A stretch of 64,000 nt of DNA from an uncultured Paracoccaceae bacterium (GTDB lineage Bacteria; Pseudomonadota; Alphaproteobacteria; Rhodobacterales; Rhodobacteraceae): the NCBI GenBank assembly GCA_947492475.1, contig CANLNM010000006.1:124001-188000 (forward strand), in the 5' to 3' direction. The notes below the pieces were generated by a model. The model was given only the letters and a program-made list of their open reading frames with translations. It was not told where the DNA came from and did not search any database. Positions within the stretch are counted from its first letter, which is position 1. The number at the start of each line of letters is the position of its first letter. Of this stretch, positions 25,833-33,922 are shown in pieces. The translations under genes and the position numbers were made by a program.

Positions 25833-26498
25833 CTACAGGCTCATCGCTAAAACACGGCTGATTTCGGTCAGGCTTCGGCCTGATTGGGATCGCCATGTGT
25901 TGAATGCCGCTTGGGTGGCTTTCAGCGCTTTTTGGGATGTGGGCGTTTTGTCGATCACGCCTTCGGCAACCAGCCGCCCAACCACATCACGCGACAGGAT
26001 GAAACTGTCGACGCCCATGGATCGCAACATATAAGGGCCGGTATTGCCGCCCAGCCGCGATCCACGTTTTTTCAACACGCCCGTCAGACCGACAAAATCA
26101 TCGTCTGGCCATTCGGCAACAAACGCGCCAAACGATCCGTGTTCATTGGCGATATCCATCACAAACCGCGCGTTTTCGATCACCGACTGAATTTTCGGGC
26201 CGTGACGCACAATGCCTTTGTCTGATATCAGGCGGTCGATATCTTCGTCGTGGTAAAACGCGACCGGGGCAGGGTCAAACCCCTGAAATGCGGTTTCAAA
26301 ACCGGGCCATTTGGCGTCGATCACTTTCCAGCTAAACCCAGCCTGAAACACCCCGCGCGCCATCGCCGCCAGCCAACGATCATCGGGGATTTGTCGAATA
26401 TCCGCCTGCGGTTTTGGCCGTTCTAACAGGGTTTCTAATATCGCAGCGCCGCCTTTGCGATCCGCTGCGATATCAAAAATGGCGTCGAAACTACGCAT
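25833..26498 (-). CDS. DNA-3-methyladenine glycosylase I (Tag)-like protein, divergent
   Basis: This 221-residue protein aligns with Tag through VFQAGFSWKVIDAKWPGFE and the later RHGPKIQSVIENARFV and SFGAFVAEW segments, so the HhH-GPD-like fold is likely. The residues of the Tag zinc site (N-terminal Cys and His of the family) are not visible, and the glutamate expected three residues before QAG reads Gly. Base excision activity should therefore not be assumed. It lies 14 nt after the sulfotransferase stop on the same strand. Confidence 0.7.
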   Translation of the reverse strand: MRSFDAIFDIAADRKGGAAILETLLERPKPQADIRQIPDDRWLAAMARGVFQAGFSWKVIDAKWPGFETAFQGFDPAPVAFYHDEDIDRLISDKGIVRHGPKIQSVIENARFVMDIANEHGSFGAFVAEWPDDDFVGLTGVLKKRGSRLGGNTGPYMLRSMGVDSFILSRDVVGRLVAEGVIDKTPTSQKALKATQAAFNTWRSQSGRSLTEISRVLAMSL

Positions 26499-26512
26499 AA
26501 TGAAACCCGGCC

Positions 26513-27331
26513 TTATTCGCCCAGTTTGGCGTGGACTTCGTCCAGGTCAATTTCGCCGATGGGCATTTTATTCCCTGGGTTTTCAAAGTCATATTTGAAC
26601 AGGTTGAAATCACGTTTGTAGATTTCATAGACCAGATGCATCGACAGATCGTCGAAATAATCCTCAACCGGATGGGCCCGTTTGGGGCCGTGGCCTTCGC
26701 TTTCGTTGAAACGTGGGATCGCGGCCAGATCGACCTGATGCGGAGTTTCGATGGCGTCCAGCACGGATTGCATCCCGTCGTTGAACGATTCAGTCCAGAA
26801 AATATTATCGTAGCGCCCGCCATTGACGATGAACGTGGACACATGCCCGGACATGGCGGACCAATGGATGTCAGGCTCCATCGGGCGGCGCCAACGGATG
26901 GTGTCACGCGCAAACAGTAAAAACCGGCGGAAACTTTGGATTTGGTCAAATTCAAATCCCGTATCCGGATCGCCCACCTCGATCCCGTATTTCTGGATCA
27001 AAAGCGGCACCAGATTGCCCCGATACCGGCGGCCATTGCGCTGAATGCCGCAGATTTTGTCAAAGAACGACGACAGGATGCGCGTATAGGGATTGCGCAC
27101 GCAGGTGAAGGCATAGCTTTTGTGGGACTGGGCGTTGTCGGTGATCGCCTGTTGGCTGCTTTCCATCGACCATTTATGCATGTTTCCCGTGGCGTCATGG
27201 ATGTCGCCATCAAAGAATTCGCCTTGGTCGGAATAATACATGATCTGGCCAATGGTCGAGCACGCGCATTTGGGCACCACCCGGTACACCATGCTTTCGC
27301 TCTCTGTCATCCACGTTCCGGGAAAACCCAT
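26513..27331 (-). CDS. Sulfotransferase family 2-like protein
   Basis: This 272-residue protein has the PAPS-binding pattern of carbohydrate sulfotransferases: the 5'-phosphosulfate loop VPKCACSTIG near residue 20 and the 3'-phosphate motif TCVRNPYTRILSSFF near residue 75. It would transfer sulfate from PAPS to a glycan. The ATG at 27331 is chosen because GGAAGGG lies 7 nt upstream; a GTG nine codons earlier is possible. It is divergent from a GT14-like branching glycosyltransferase, pointing to a shared surface-glycan role. No signal peptide is seen, so it acts in the cytoplasm. Confidence 0.82.
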   Translation of the reverse strand: MGFPGTWMTESESMVYRVVPKCACSTIGQIMYYSDQGEFFDGDIHDATGNMHKWSMESSQQAITDNAQSHKSYAFTCVRNPYTRILSSFFDKICGIQRNGRRYRGNLVPLLIQKYGIEVGDPDTGFEFDQIQSFRRFLLFARDTIRWRRPMEPDIHWSAMSGHVSTFIVNGGRYDNIFWTESFNDGMQSVLDAIETPHQVDLAAIPRFNESEGHGPKRAHPVEDYFDDLSMHLVYEIYKRDFNLFKYDFENPGNKMPIGEIDLDEVHAKLGE

Positions 27332-27501
27332 ACTCTGCCCTTCCAATCCAAAATGCACATCACTGTGACGGCTCTGTCCCTTGTTTCAGGGCAACCGTTT
27401 GCCAATTATGCACAAAAATACAAACAAACCCTGTTTATTCAACGTCTGTTCAAGGTATCAAGCGTAAACAATCCTCACGCTGAGGCTTTAAGGTTTCCAA
27501 A

Positions 27502-29079
27502 ATGGCAAAAATCGCCTTCATTCTGCTGTGTCACAAGGATCCGGATGCGATCATCCAACAAGCGCGTCAATTGACGGCTGTGGGCGATTGCATGTCGATT
27601 CATTTTGATGCACGTGCGCCCAAGGCGGCGTTTCAGAAAATTCAGGATGCTTTGGCCGACAATCCGAATGTGACCTTTGCGCGCAAACGGATCAAATGCG
27701 GCTGGGGGGAATGGAGCCTGGTTCAGGCCACGCTTTATGCGGTTGAGGCCGCGGTCGAAGCCTTCCCACGTGCGACCCATTTCTACATGGTGTCGGGGGA
27801 TTGCATGGCGGTGAAATCTGCGCGCTATGCCCATGATTTTCTGGATGCCGAAGACGTGGATTACATCGAAAGTTTTGATTACTTTGAAAGCGATTGGATC
27901 AAAACCGGGATGAAGGAAGAGCGGCTGATTTATCGCCATTTCTTCAACGAACGCACCCAGCCTTGGCGGTTTTATCAATCGTTTAAGTGGCAGGAAAAAC
28001 TGGGTCTGACCCGTGACATTCCGGCTGATATTCAGGTGCAAATCGGCAGCCAATGGTGGTGTCTGCGACGGCGCACCATTGAATGGATTTTGGATTTTAC
28101 CAAACAACGCAAAGACGTGATGCGGTTTTTCCGCACAACGTGGATTCCGGATGAAACGTTTTTTCAAACCCTTGTGCGCCATCTGGTGCCCGAACCCGAA
28201 ATCCGCACCCGCACCCTGACATTTTTGACGTTTTCCGATTACGGGATGCCGATCAATTTCTACAATGATCACTATGAATTACTGCTTTCACAGGATTTCC
28301 TGTTTGCCCGCAAAATCAGCCCAGAAGCCAAAGAACTAAAGAAACGGTTGGGGGTATTGTATGCGTCTGAACGTGACGATTTCAAAATCTCAAACGAAGG
28401 GCGCAGTCTGCATAAATTCCTGACCGGGCGGGGCCGCATTGGTCGGCGTTTTGCAACGCGGTTCTGGGAAACAGAGGCGTCACTGGGCCGGGATCGCGAA
28501 TTGATGGTTGTGGCGTGCAAAAAATGGCACGTGGCCAAACGGCTGGTTGGGTCGATCAAACATCACACCAACATTCCCGCCATCGATTATCTGTTCAACG
28601 AAGAAGACACGCCGTTGCCCGATCTGGGCGGCATCCAAAGCACGCTTGAAAAACGCACCCGTCACCGGCGTGCGTTGATGCGGATGCTGTATGATTACTA
28701 TGACACGGATCGGCTGATCATCTGTCTGGACACGGCCAGCATTGATCTGTTGCAGGATTTCTATTCGGATCGCTCGACCACGCGGCTGCTGGAAATCGAT
28801 TGCGAATTTACGGATGACTATCTGGTTGGCCATGCCAAACGGGTTGGATTGGCCGGCGAACAAACGTCCGAAGATACGCTGCGGCAATTGCTGCCCACGA
28901 TCCGTTATGACGTGGTCTATGAAAGCGATCGTTTGAGGGATTCGGGGTTTGTGAACCACACGCGCCTGCGGCAGGATCACACTGCGGATGAAAACGCCGA
29001 ACCGATTGCTGAATTTCTGACCGTGGGTCATGATGTGGCCAAACAGATTGCTGAAACGCCGTATCTCTTTGTGGATTAG
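27502..29079 (+). CDS. GT14-like (core-2/I-branching) glycosyltransferase with C-terminal domain of unknown function
   Basis: This 525-residue protein begins with a Branch-type GT14 domain (about residues 1-240: IAFILLCHKDPDAI, WGEWSLVQATLYAVEAA, IESFDYFESDW, then GSQWWCLRRRTIEWIL and the acidic WIPDETFFQTL). The remaining 250 residues form a second domain, including LMVVACKKWHVAKRLVGSIK and TDRLIICLDTASIDLL, that I recognise only as an uncharacterised partner of bacterial GT14 proteins (DUF5927/5928-like). It likely adds a GlcNAc or xylose branch to a glycan. A sulfotransferase is divergent from it. A small inverted repeat CCTCA-CGC-TGAGG lies before it at 27473-27485. Confidence 0.83.
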   Translation: MAKIAFILLCHKDPDAIIQQARQLTAVGDCMSIHFDARAPKAAFQKIQDALADNPNVTFARKRIKCGWGEWSLVQATLYAVEAAVEAFPRATHFYMVSGDCMAVKSARYAHDFLDAEDVDYIESFDYFESDWIKTGMKEERLIYRHFFNERTQPWRFYQSFKWQEKLGLTRDIPADIQVQIGSQWWCLRRRTIEWILDFTKQRKDVMRFFRTTWIPDETFFQTLVRHLVPEPEIRTRTLTFLTFSDYGMPINFYNDHYELLLSQDFLFARKISPEAKELKKRLGVLYASERDDFKISNEGRSLHKFLTGRGRIGRRFATRFWETEASLGRDRELMVVACKKWHVAKRLVGSIKHHTNIPAIDYLFNEEDTPLPDLGGIQSTLEKRTRHRRALMRMLYDYYDTDRLIICLDTASIDLLQDFYSDRSTTRLLEIDCEFTDDYLVGHAKRVGLAGEQTSEDTLRQLLPTIRYDVVYESDRLRDSGFVNHTRLRQDHTADENAEPIAEFLTVGHDVAKQIAETPYLFVD

Positions 29080-29088
29080 AGGAAAATC

Positions 29089-29454
29089 ATGGATTTTGAC
29101 TACGATACAAACAATATTTTCGCCAAAATCCTGCGCGGCGAAATCCCCAATCAAACGGTGTTTGAAAACGATCACGCGCTGGCATTTCGCGACATAAATC
29201 CCGGCGCGCCGGTGCATGTTCTGGTGATCCCCAAAGGCCCCTATGTCAGCATCGATCATTTCGCACGTGACGCCAGCCCAGAGGAACAGGTCGGATTTTT
29301 TGCCGCCGTGGCCCGTGTTTGTGAGGTTGAAAACCTGAGCCAGGGATTCCGGTCCGTTGCCAACACGCGCACCCACGGCGTTCAGGATGTGCCGCATTTC
29401 CACCTGCATCTGATTGGCGGCAAACAATTGGGCGCGATGCTCCCTCAAAGCTGA
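29089..29454 (+). CDS. HIT-family nucleotide hydrolase/transferase
   Basis: This 121-residue protein is a histidine-triad enzyme: the N-terminal FAKILRGEIPN and the C-terminal VPHFHLHLIGG with the His-x-His-x-His triad near residues 103-107 match Hint-type proteins. These hydrolyse adenosine phosphoramidates. It follows the GT14-like gene by 9 nt and may be co-transcribed. The physiological substrate is not evident. Confidence 0.93.
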   Translation: MDFDYDTNNIFAKILRGEIPNQTVFENDHALAFRDINPGAPVHVLVIPKGPYVSIDHFARDASPEEQVGFFAAVARVCEVENLSQGFRSVANTRTHGVQDVPHFHLHLIGGKQLGAMLPQS

Positions 29455-29536
29455 GCGTATATATCGCAGCGTTTGCACTTGTTTGCGGGCTGCGGATTGC
29501 TAATATGCGGCCAACTCAAATTGAATAGGTTCAACC

Positions 29537-29722
29537 ATGACCACACCTGCCCCAGAGACCAAGATTGTCAGCCAATGGCGTGTTGCCTGTGATGGGGGTG
29601 AAGGCGCGTTGGGGCATCCGCGCGTTTGGTTGCAGATCCCGACGGAACATGGCTGGGTGGAATGCCCCTATTGCGATTGCAAAATGATACATGAAACCAT
29701 GAAGGATCAGGTCAACGCTTAA
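29537..29722 (+). CDS. Small zinc-finger protein (CHCC type, NDUFS6-like)
   Basis: This 61-residue protein has an N-terminal cysteine and histidine ([13 protein letters not shown]) and a C-terminal CPYCDCKM cluster, giving the CHCC zinc ligands of the family related to the complex I NDUFS6 subunit. In alphaproteobacteria it is an accessory subunit of NADH dehydrogenase or a stand-alone zinc-binding protein. It lies 82 nt after the HIT gene and its stop is 20 nt before the next frame. Confidence 0.87.
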   Translation: MTTPAPETKIVSQWRVACDGGEGALGHPRVWLQIPTEHGWVECPYCDCKMIHETMKDQVNA

Positions 29723-29741
29723 GCGGGGACTGATCTGGGCG

Positions 29742-30362
29742 TTGGTTGGGCTGTTTGGCCCGATTGCGCTGTTTTTGATCGCAGGCACAGTGGGCGGTTT
29801 GATCCGCGCCGGTGAAGCACCCGTGGCAATCGACCCGGCCTATGAAATCGTCCTGATCAAAGGCGCGATCCACACCGACATCGCCATCCCATCAAACGCC
29901 CAAACCCGGGCGTTTTTTACATTTGCGGACCGTGCAGGCGTGCCAATATCGCATCCCAATGCGGATTGGGTTCTGGTCGGTTGGGGATCAGAGGCGTTTT
30001 ACACCAGCGCGGGCACCTATGCGGATGTGAAACCCAGCGCTGTTTGGCGCGCCGTGACCGGGGACAGCGCGGTTTTGCGGATCACTGTTTCGGGGCCCAT
30101 ACCAAACGGCACACTTACCCAAATCCCGATCACGCAGGACCAACTGGATCGGCTGTTGGACCGCATTAGGTCCGATCTGGATCAGGTGGCTGAGGGTCGT
30201 CAGGGCGCAACCTGGCCCGGTTTCCATCAGCATGATCGTTTCTTTGCCGCCGCTGGGCGTTTCAACCTGTGGCGGACATGTAATGTTTGGGTGGGGGATG
30301 TTCTGGATGAAATTGGCGTGCCGGTCGGCATTTGGACGCCCTTCACGTGGACCTTGCCCTAG
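29742..30362 (+). CDS. DUF2459-type membrane-anchored protein
   Basis: This 206-residue protein has an N-terminal membrane segment (VGLFGPIALFLIAGTVGGL) followed by a periplasmic domain with IHTDIAIPS, WVLVGWGSEAFY and a C-terminal RTCNVWVGDVLDEIGVPVG segment, resembling the DUF2459/TIGR02117 family of unknown function. The cysteine and preceding histidine in HQHDRFFAAAGRFNLWRTC could be catalytic. The upstream frame is closed by a stop at 29700, so the start is a TTG at 29742 or a rare codon between them. Confidence 0.75.
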   Translation: MVGLFGPIALFLIAGTVGGLIRAGEAPVAIDPAYEIVLIKGAIHTDIAIPSNAQTRAFFTFADRAGVPISHPNADWVLVGWGSEAFYTSAGTYADVKPSAVWRAVTGDSAVLRITVSGPIPNGTLTQIPITQDQLDRLLDRIRSDLDQVAEGRQGATWPGFHQHDRFFAAAGRFNLWRTCNVWVGDVLDEIGVPVGIWTPFTWTLP

Positions 30363-30415
30363 CCCATCTGAACCATTCGTGGCACAAGACATGCAACGCA
30401 TCTGGGAGAGTGAAA

Positions 30416-33214
30416 ATGAGCGAGCAATTTGGCAAAGGGTGTCATCTGCATCTGATTGATGGATCGGCGTTTATTTTTCGGGCTTACCACGCGCTGCCGC
30501 CCCTGACGCGCAAATCGGATGGGCTGCCGGTGGGTGCGGTCAGCGGGTTTTGCAACATGTTGCAGCGCTATGTGGATGGCAATACTGGCGCGGATGCGCC
30601 GACGCATGTCGCTGTAATCTTTGATCATTCTGGAAAATCCTTCCGGAATGACATGTATGATCTGTACAAAGCCAACCGTCCCCCCGCCCCAGAGGATCTG
30701 CGCCCGCAATTCCCCCTGACCCGTGATGCGACCCGTGCGTTCAACATCGCCTGCCACGAAGTTGAGGGCTATGAAGCGGATGACATCATCGCCACTTTGG
30801 CTGTGCAAGCCCGCGAAGCTGGTGGTCGCTGCACGATCCTGAGTTCGGACAAAGACCTGATGCAATTGGTCGGTGGCGGCGTTGATATGTTCGACGCGAT
30901 GAAGAACAAATTGATCGACGTGGACGGTGTGCATGAAAAATTCGGCGTGGGCCCGGATCGTGTGGTCGATGTGCAGGCGCTGGCAGGTGATAGCGTGGAT
31001 AACGTGCCCGGCGCGCCCGGAATCGGTATCAAAACCGCAGCGTTGCTGATCAACGAATACGGCTCGCTTGAGGAATTGCTGGACCGCGCGGGTGAAATCA
31101 AACAGCCCAAGCGGCGGCAAACCCTGATTGATCACCGTGAACAGATCGAATTGTCCAAACGTCTGGTGCAGCTTGATGAACAGATGAAGCTGGATTTCAC
31201 CATCGAAGATCTAGAAGTGCGCGACCCGGAGCCTGAGGTTCTGTTGGGGTTCTTGGCGGAGATGGAATTCCGCACGATGACCAAACGCATGGCTGAAAAA
31301 CTGGGTGTTGATGCCCCCGTTGTGGCTGATGCCCCTGCGGTTGAAACGGTCGCCACACCAGATGCCATCCCGTTTGATACGGATGCCTATGAATGTGTAC
31401 GCGACGCGGATGCGCTGCAAAAATGGGTGGATCTGGCCTATGAACGGGGCTGGGTTGCCTTTGATACGGAAACCACCGGGTTGGACGACATGGTCGTTGA
31501 TCTGGTGGGGATTTCTCTATGTGTTGAGGCGGGCCATGCCTGTTATATCCCGCTGACCCACCGCGCCGAAGCTGCGGATGATCTGTTTGGCAGTGACGCG
31601 CTGGCCGACGGGCAGATGCCGCTGGAACAGGCCATCGCGATCCTCAAACCCATGCTCGAGGATGATAGCATCCTGAAAATCGGGCAAAACATGAAATATG
31701 ACGCCAAAATCCTGATCCGATATGGCGTGAATGTGACCTGTATCGATGACACGATGCTGATGTCCTATGCGTTGAATGCGGGCGTGCATAACCATGGGAT
31801 GGACGCGCTGTCGGAACGGTATCTGGATCACCAGCCGATCCCGATCAAAACCCTGCTGGGCACGGGAAAATCCGCCAAAACCTTTGATCGGGTGCCGGTG
31901 GACGACGCGGTGAAATACGCCGCCGAAGATGCGGACATTACCCTGCGTCTGTGGCAAATGTTCAAACCGCAACTGCACCAAAAACAGGTCACCACGGTTT
32001 ATGAAACGCTGGAACGGCCTTTGGTGCCGGTTCTGTCGCAAATGGAACGGCATGGGATCAAAGTGGACCGCGATGTGCTGTCACGCATGTCCAACGCGTT
32101 TTCCCAGAAAATGGCCGAGCTAGAAGCAGACATTCACGCCGGTGCGGGGCGTCCGTTTAACGTGGGATCGCCCAAACAGCTGGGTGAAATTCTGTTTGAC
32201 GATCTGGCGTTGCCCGGCGGAAAAAAAGGCAAAACAGGGGCCTATGCAACCGGCGCTGACATCCTAGAGGATTTGGCGACAGAACATGAATTGCCCCGCA
32301 AAGTTCTGGATTGGCGGCAACTGAGCAAGCTGAAATCGACCTATACGGATGCGCTTCAGGATCATATCAATGCTGATACGGGCCGGGTGCACACGTCGTA
32401 TGTGCAAACCGGGGCCAATACCGGGCGTTTGGCGTCTACGGACCCGAACCTGCAAAACATTCCCGTACGCACAGAAGAAGGCCGCCGCATTCGCGAAGCA
32501 TTTATCGCAGAGCCGGGCAACGTGCTGGTATCGCTAGATTATTCACAGATCGAATTGCGCATTCTGGCCCATGTGGCTGGTATTGACGCGCTGAAACAGG
32601 CGTTTCGCGAAGGTCAGGATATTCACGCCAAAACCGCGTCGGAAATGTTCAATGTCCCTCTCGAAGATATGACCGCTGATGTGCGTCGTCAGGCCAAGGC
32701 GATCAACTTTGGCGTGATTTACGGGATTTCCGGGTTCGGTCTGGCGCGCAATCTTCGTATCCCGCGCGCCGAGGCACAGGGGTTCATCGACCGCTATTTC
32801 GAACGGTTCCCCGGCATCCGCACCTACATGGATGACACGGTGGCCTTTGCCAAAGAAAACCTGCGCGTCGAAACGCTGTTTGGGCGCAAAATCAACACGC
32901 CGGAAATCAACGCCAAGGGCCCACATGCCGGGTTTGCCAAACGGGCCGCGATCAACGCGCCCATTCAAGGCACGGCCGCCGATGTGATCCGCCGCGCCAT
33001 GGTTCGGATGCCCGATGCGATTGCCGATTTGCCCGCCAAGATGCTGTTGCAGGTGCATGATGAATTGCTGTTTGAAGTCGACAAAGACGCGGCTGATGAT
33101 CTGATCAAAGTGGCCAAGGACATCATGGAAAATGCCGCCAGCCCGGCCGTGCATCTGGATGTGCCTCTGGTGGTGGATGCAGGGATCGGTGCCAACTGGG
33201 CCGAAGCGCACTAG
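30416..33214 (+). CDS. polA: DNA polymerase I
   Basis: This 932-residue enzyme has all three domains. The 5' nuclease (residues about 1-290) contains VIFDHSGKSFRNDMY and EGYEADDIIATLA. The 3'-5' exonuclease (about 330-510) has WVAFDTETTGLDD and YAAEDADITL, so proofreading residues are intact. The polymerase has DYSQIELRILAH, RRQAKAINFGVIYGISGFG and QVHDELLFEV. The ATG at 30416 follows GGGAGAG; an upstream extension is not supported. It is convergent with the hsp20 unit. Confidence 0.97.
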   Translation: MSEQFGKGCHLHLIDGSAFIFRAYHALPPLTRKSDGLPVGAVSGFCNMLQRYVDGNTGADAPTHVAVIFDHSGKSFRNDMYDLYKANRPPAPEDLRPQFPLTRDATRAFNIACHEVEGYEADDIIATLAVQAREAGGRCTILSSDKDLMQLVGGGVDMFDAMKNKLIDVDGVHEKFGVGPDRVVDVQALAGDSVDNVPGAPGIGIKTAALLINEYGSLEELLDRAGEIKQPKRRQTLIDHREQIELSKRLVQLDEQMKLDFTIEDLEVRDPEPEVLLGFLAEMEFRTMTKRMAEKLGVDAPVVADAPAVETVATPDAIPFDTDAYECVRDADALQKWVDLAYERGWVAFDTETTGLDDMVVDLVGISLCVEAGHACYIPLTHRAEAADDLFGSDALADGQMPLEQAIAILKPMLEDDSILKIGQNMKYDAKILIRYGVNVTCIDDTMLMSYALNAGVHNHGMDALSERYLDHQPIPIKTLLGTGKSAKTFDRVPVDDAVKYAAEDADITLRLWQMFKPQLHQKQVTTVYETLERPLVPVLSQMERHGIKVDRDVLSRMSNAFSQKMAELEADIHAGAGRPFNVGSPKQLGEILFDDLALPGGKKGKTGAYATGADILEDLATEHELPRKVLDWRQLSKLKSTYTDALQDHINADTGRVHTSYVQTGANTGRLASTDPNLQNIPVRTEEGRRIREAFIAEPGNVLVSLDYSQIELRILAHVAGIDALKQAFREGQDIHAKTASEMFNVPLEDMTADVRRQAKAINFGVIYGISGFGLARNLRIPRAEAQGFIDRYFERFPGIRTYMDDTVAFAKENLRVETLFGRKINTPEINAKGPHAGFAKRAAINAPIQGTAADVIRRAMVRMPDAIADLPAKMLLQVHDELLFEVDKDAADDLIKVAKDIMENAASPAVHLDVPLVVDAGIGANWAEAH

Positions 33215-33220
33215 CCCCAC

Positions 33221-33252
33221 GAAAAAGCGCGAGCCCCAAACGGGACCCGCGC
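33221..33252 (-). terminator. Rho-independent terminator ending the hsp20 transcript
   Basis: On the minus strand GCGCGGGTCCC pairs with GGGGCTCGCGC around a GTTT loop (11 bp, two G.U pairs), followed by TTTTTC. On the plus strand the two wobbles become A.C mismatches and no T-run follows, so it terminates minus-strand transcription. It lies 7 nt after the convergent polA stop. Confidence 0.9.
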
Positions 33253-33362
33253 ATCTGACAGGGAGGGTTGTCAGGGATCTGTTTAACGGGGAGGGACGTC
33301 AAACAGAGGAACTGACAGAGTGATGTCAGAGGTCGATCTGACGAGAGAGTTGTCAGAGGTCG
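33221..33362 (-). ncRNA. 3'UTR-derived tandem-hairpin sRNA with CCCUCCC loops ('cuckoo'/CcsR-like), linked to hsp20
   Basis: Read on the minus strand after the hsp20 stop, four short hairpins follow in a row. Hairpin 1 (33357-33337) and hairpin 2 (33329-33312) have TCTGAC- or CTGACA-type arms and loops AACUCUCUC and UCACUC; they appear to come from a 27-nt tandem duplication sharing TGTCAGAGGTCG on the plus strand. Hairpin 3 (33306-33279) is a 10-bp stem with loop UCCCUCCC. Hairpin 4 (33274-33255) has CTGACA/TGTCAG arms and loop ACCCUCCC. The terminator follows. A wobble in hairpin 3 is a mismatch on the plus strand. Loops exposing CCUCC resemble the anti-Shine-Dalgarno loops of Rhodobacter CcsR and rhizobial cuckoo RNAs. 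Processing from hsp20 mRNA is inferred. Confidence 0.75.
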
Positions 33363-33830
33363 TTAGTTAACGGCTTTGGCATCCACCACGTCTTTGGGGG
33401 TTGCTTCGGTCCGGGTGATGGCGATCTGGCGCGGTTTCAGCGCTTCGGGCACTTCGCGGATCAGATCGATATGCAGCATGCCGTTTTCATGGCTGGCCCC
33501 GGCGACACGCACGTGGTCGGCCAGATGGAACCGGCGCTCAAAGGCGCGATTGGCAATGCCACGGTGCAAATAGCTGCGTTCAGTTGTTTCGTCGGCCTTG
33601 CGACCTGTCACCAACAGTGAATTCTCTTTAACTTCGACGCCCAAATCTTCGTCAGAAAAACCAGCGACAGCAATGGAAATACGCCAGCCATCTTCGTCGA
33701 TTTTTTCAATGTTATAGGGCGGATAGGTTTTGGTCTGGGTTTCTGTGGTCAGAACCCGATCCATCATGTCAGCAATCTGATCAAAGCCGACAGACGCACG
33801 ATACAGGGGTGCTAGGTCAAAATTTCGCAT
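33363..33830 (-). CDS. Hsp20-family small heat-shock protein (IbpA-like)
   Basis: This 155-residue holdase has a short N-terminus, an alpha-crystallin domain (about residues 37-130: PPYNIEKIDEDGWRISIAVA, then LLVTGRK and ERRFHLADHVRVAGASHENG) and a C-terminal PRQIAI motif of the I-x-I type. It binds unfolded proteins in the cytoplasm. The ATG at 33830 is preceded by GAGGA 6 nt upstream. The surrounding sequence holds a heat-shock-type promoter, a ROSE-like leader and a hairpin array downstream, described separately. The upstream protease gene ends 147 nt away on the same strand. Confidence 0.95.
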   Translation of the reverse strand: MRNFDLAPLYRASVGFDQIADMMDRVLTTETQTKTYPPYNIEKIDEDGWRISIAVAGFSDEDLGVEVKENSLLVTGRKADETTERSYLHRGIANRAFERRFHLADHVRVAGASHENGMLHIDLIREVPEALKPRQIAITRTEATPKDVVDAKAVN

Positions 33831-33914
33831 GGGTCATCCTCTACTTGAGCAATAACAAATATGGGTGCCTTCCCTTGGGGACAGGCGGTGATCCAAGGCC
33901 CGATTGGCGCCTTG
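33831..33914 (-). promoter_or_regulatory. ROSE-like RNA thermometer in the hsp20 leader
   Basis: The minus-strand leader folds by eye into three hairpins. Hairpin I (33914-33894) is CAAGGC/GCCTTG. Hairpin II (33886-33867) is GCCT-g-TCCC with GGGA-AGGC around CAA. Hairpin III (33856-33833) pairs GUUAUU-G-CUC with GAGGAUGAC around AAGUA: nine pairs with one bulged G (33850), so the UUGCU motif lies opposite the Shine-Dalgarno GAGGA. This bulged-G UYGCU design is the hallmark of ROSE thermometers of rhizobial small heat-shock genes. Folding is by eye only. Confidence 0.78.
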
Positions 33915-33922
33915 TGATTAAC

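Noticed and set aside
26531-27574. Long plus-strand frames opposite the sulfotransferase
   Set aside because: Antisense shadows without motifs; the minus strand has the PAPS loop and a good Shine-Dalgarno.
33255-33356. Plus-strand reading of the hairpin array as a polA terminator
   Set aside because: No T-run on the plus strand, and wobbles in hairpin 3 and the terminator become mismatches there.
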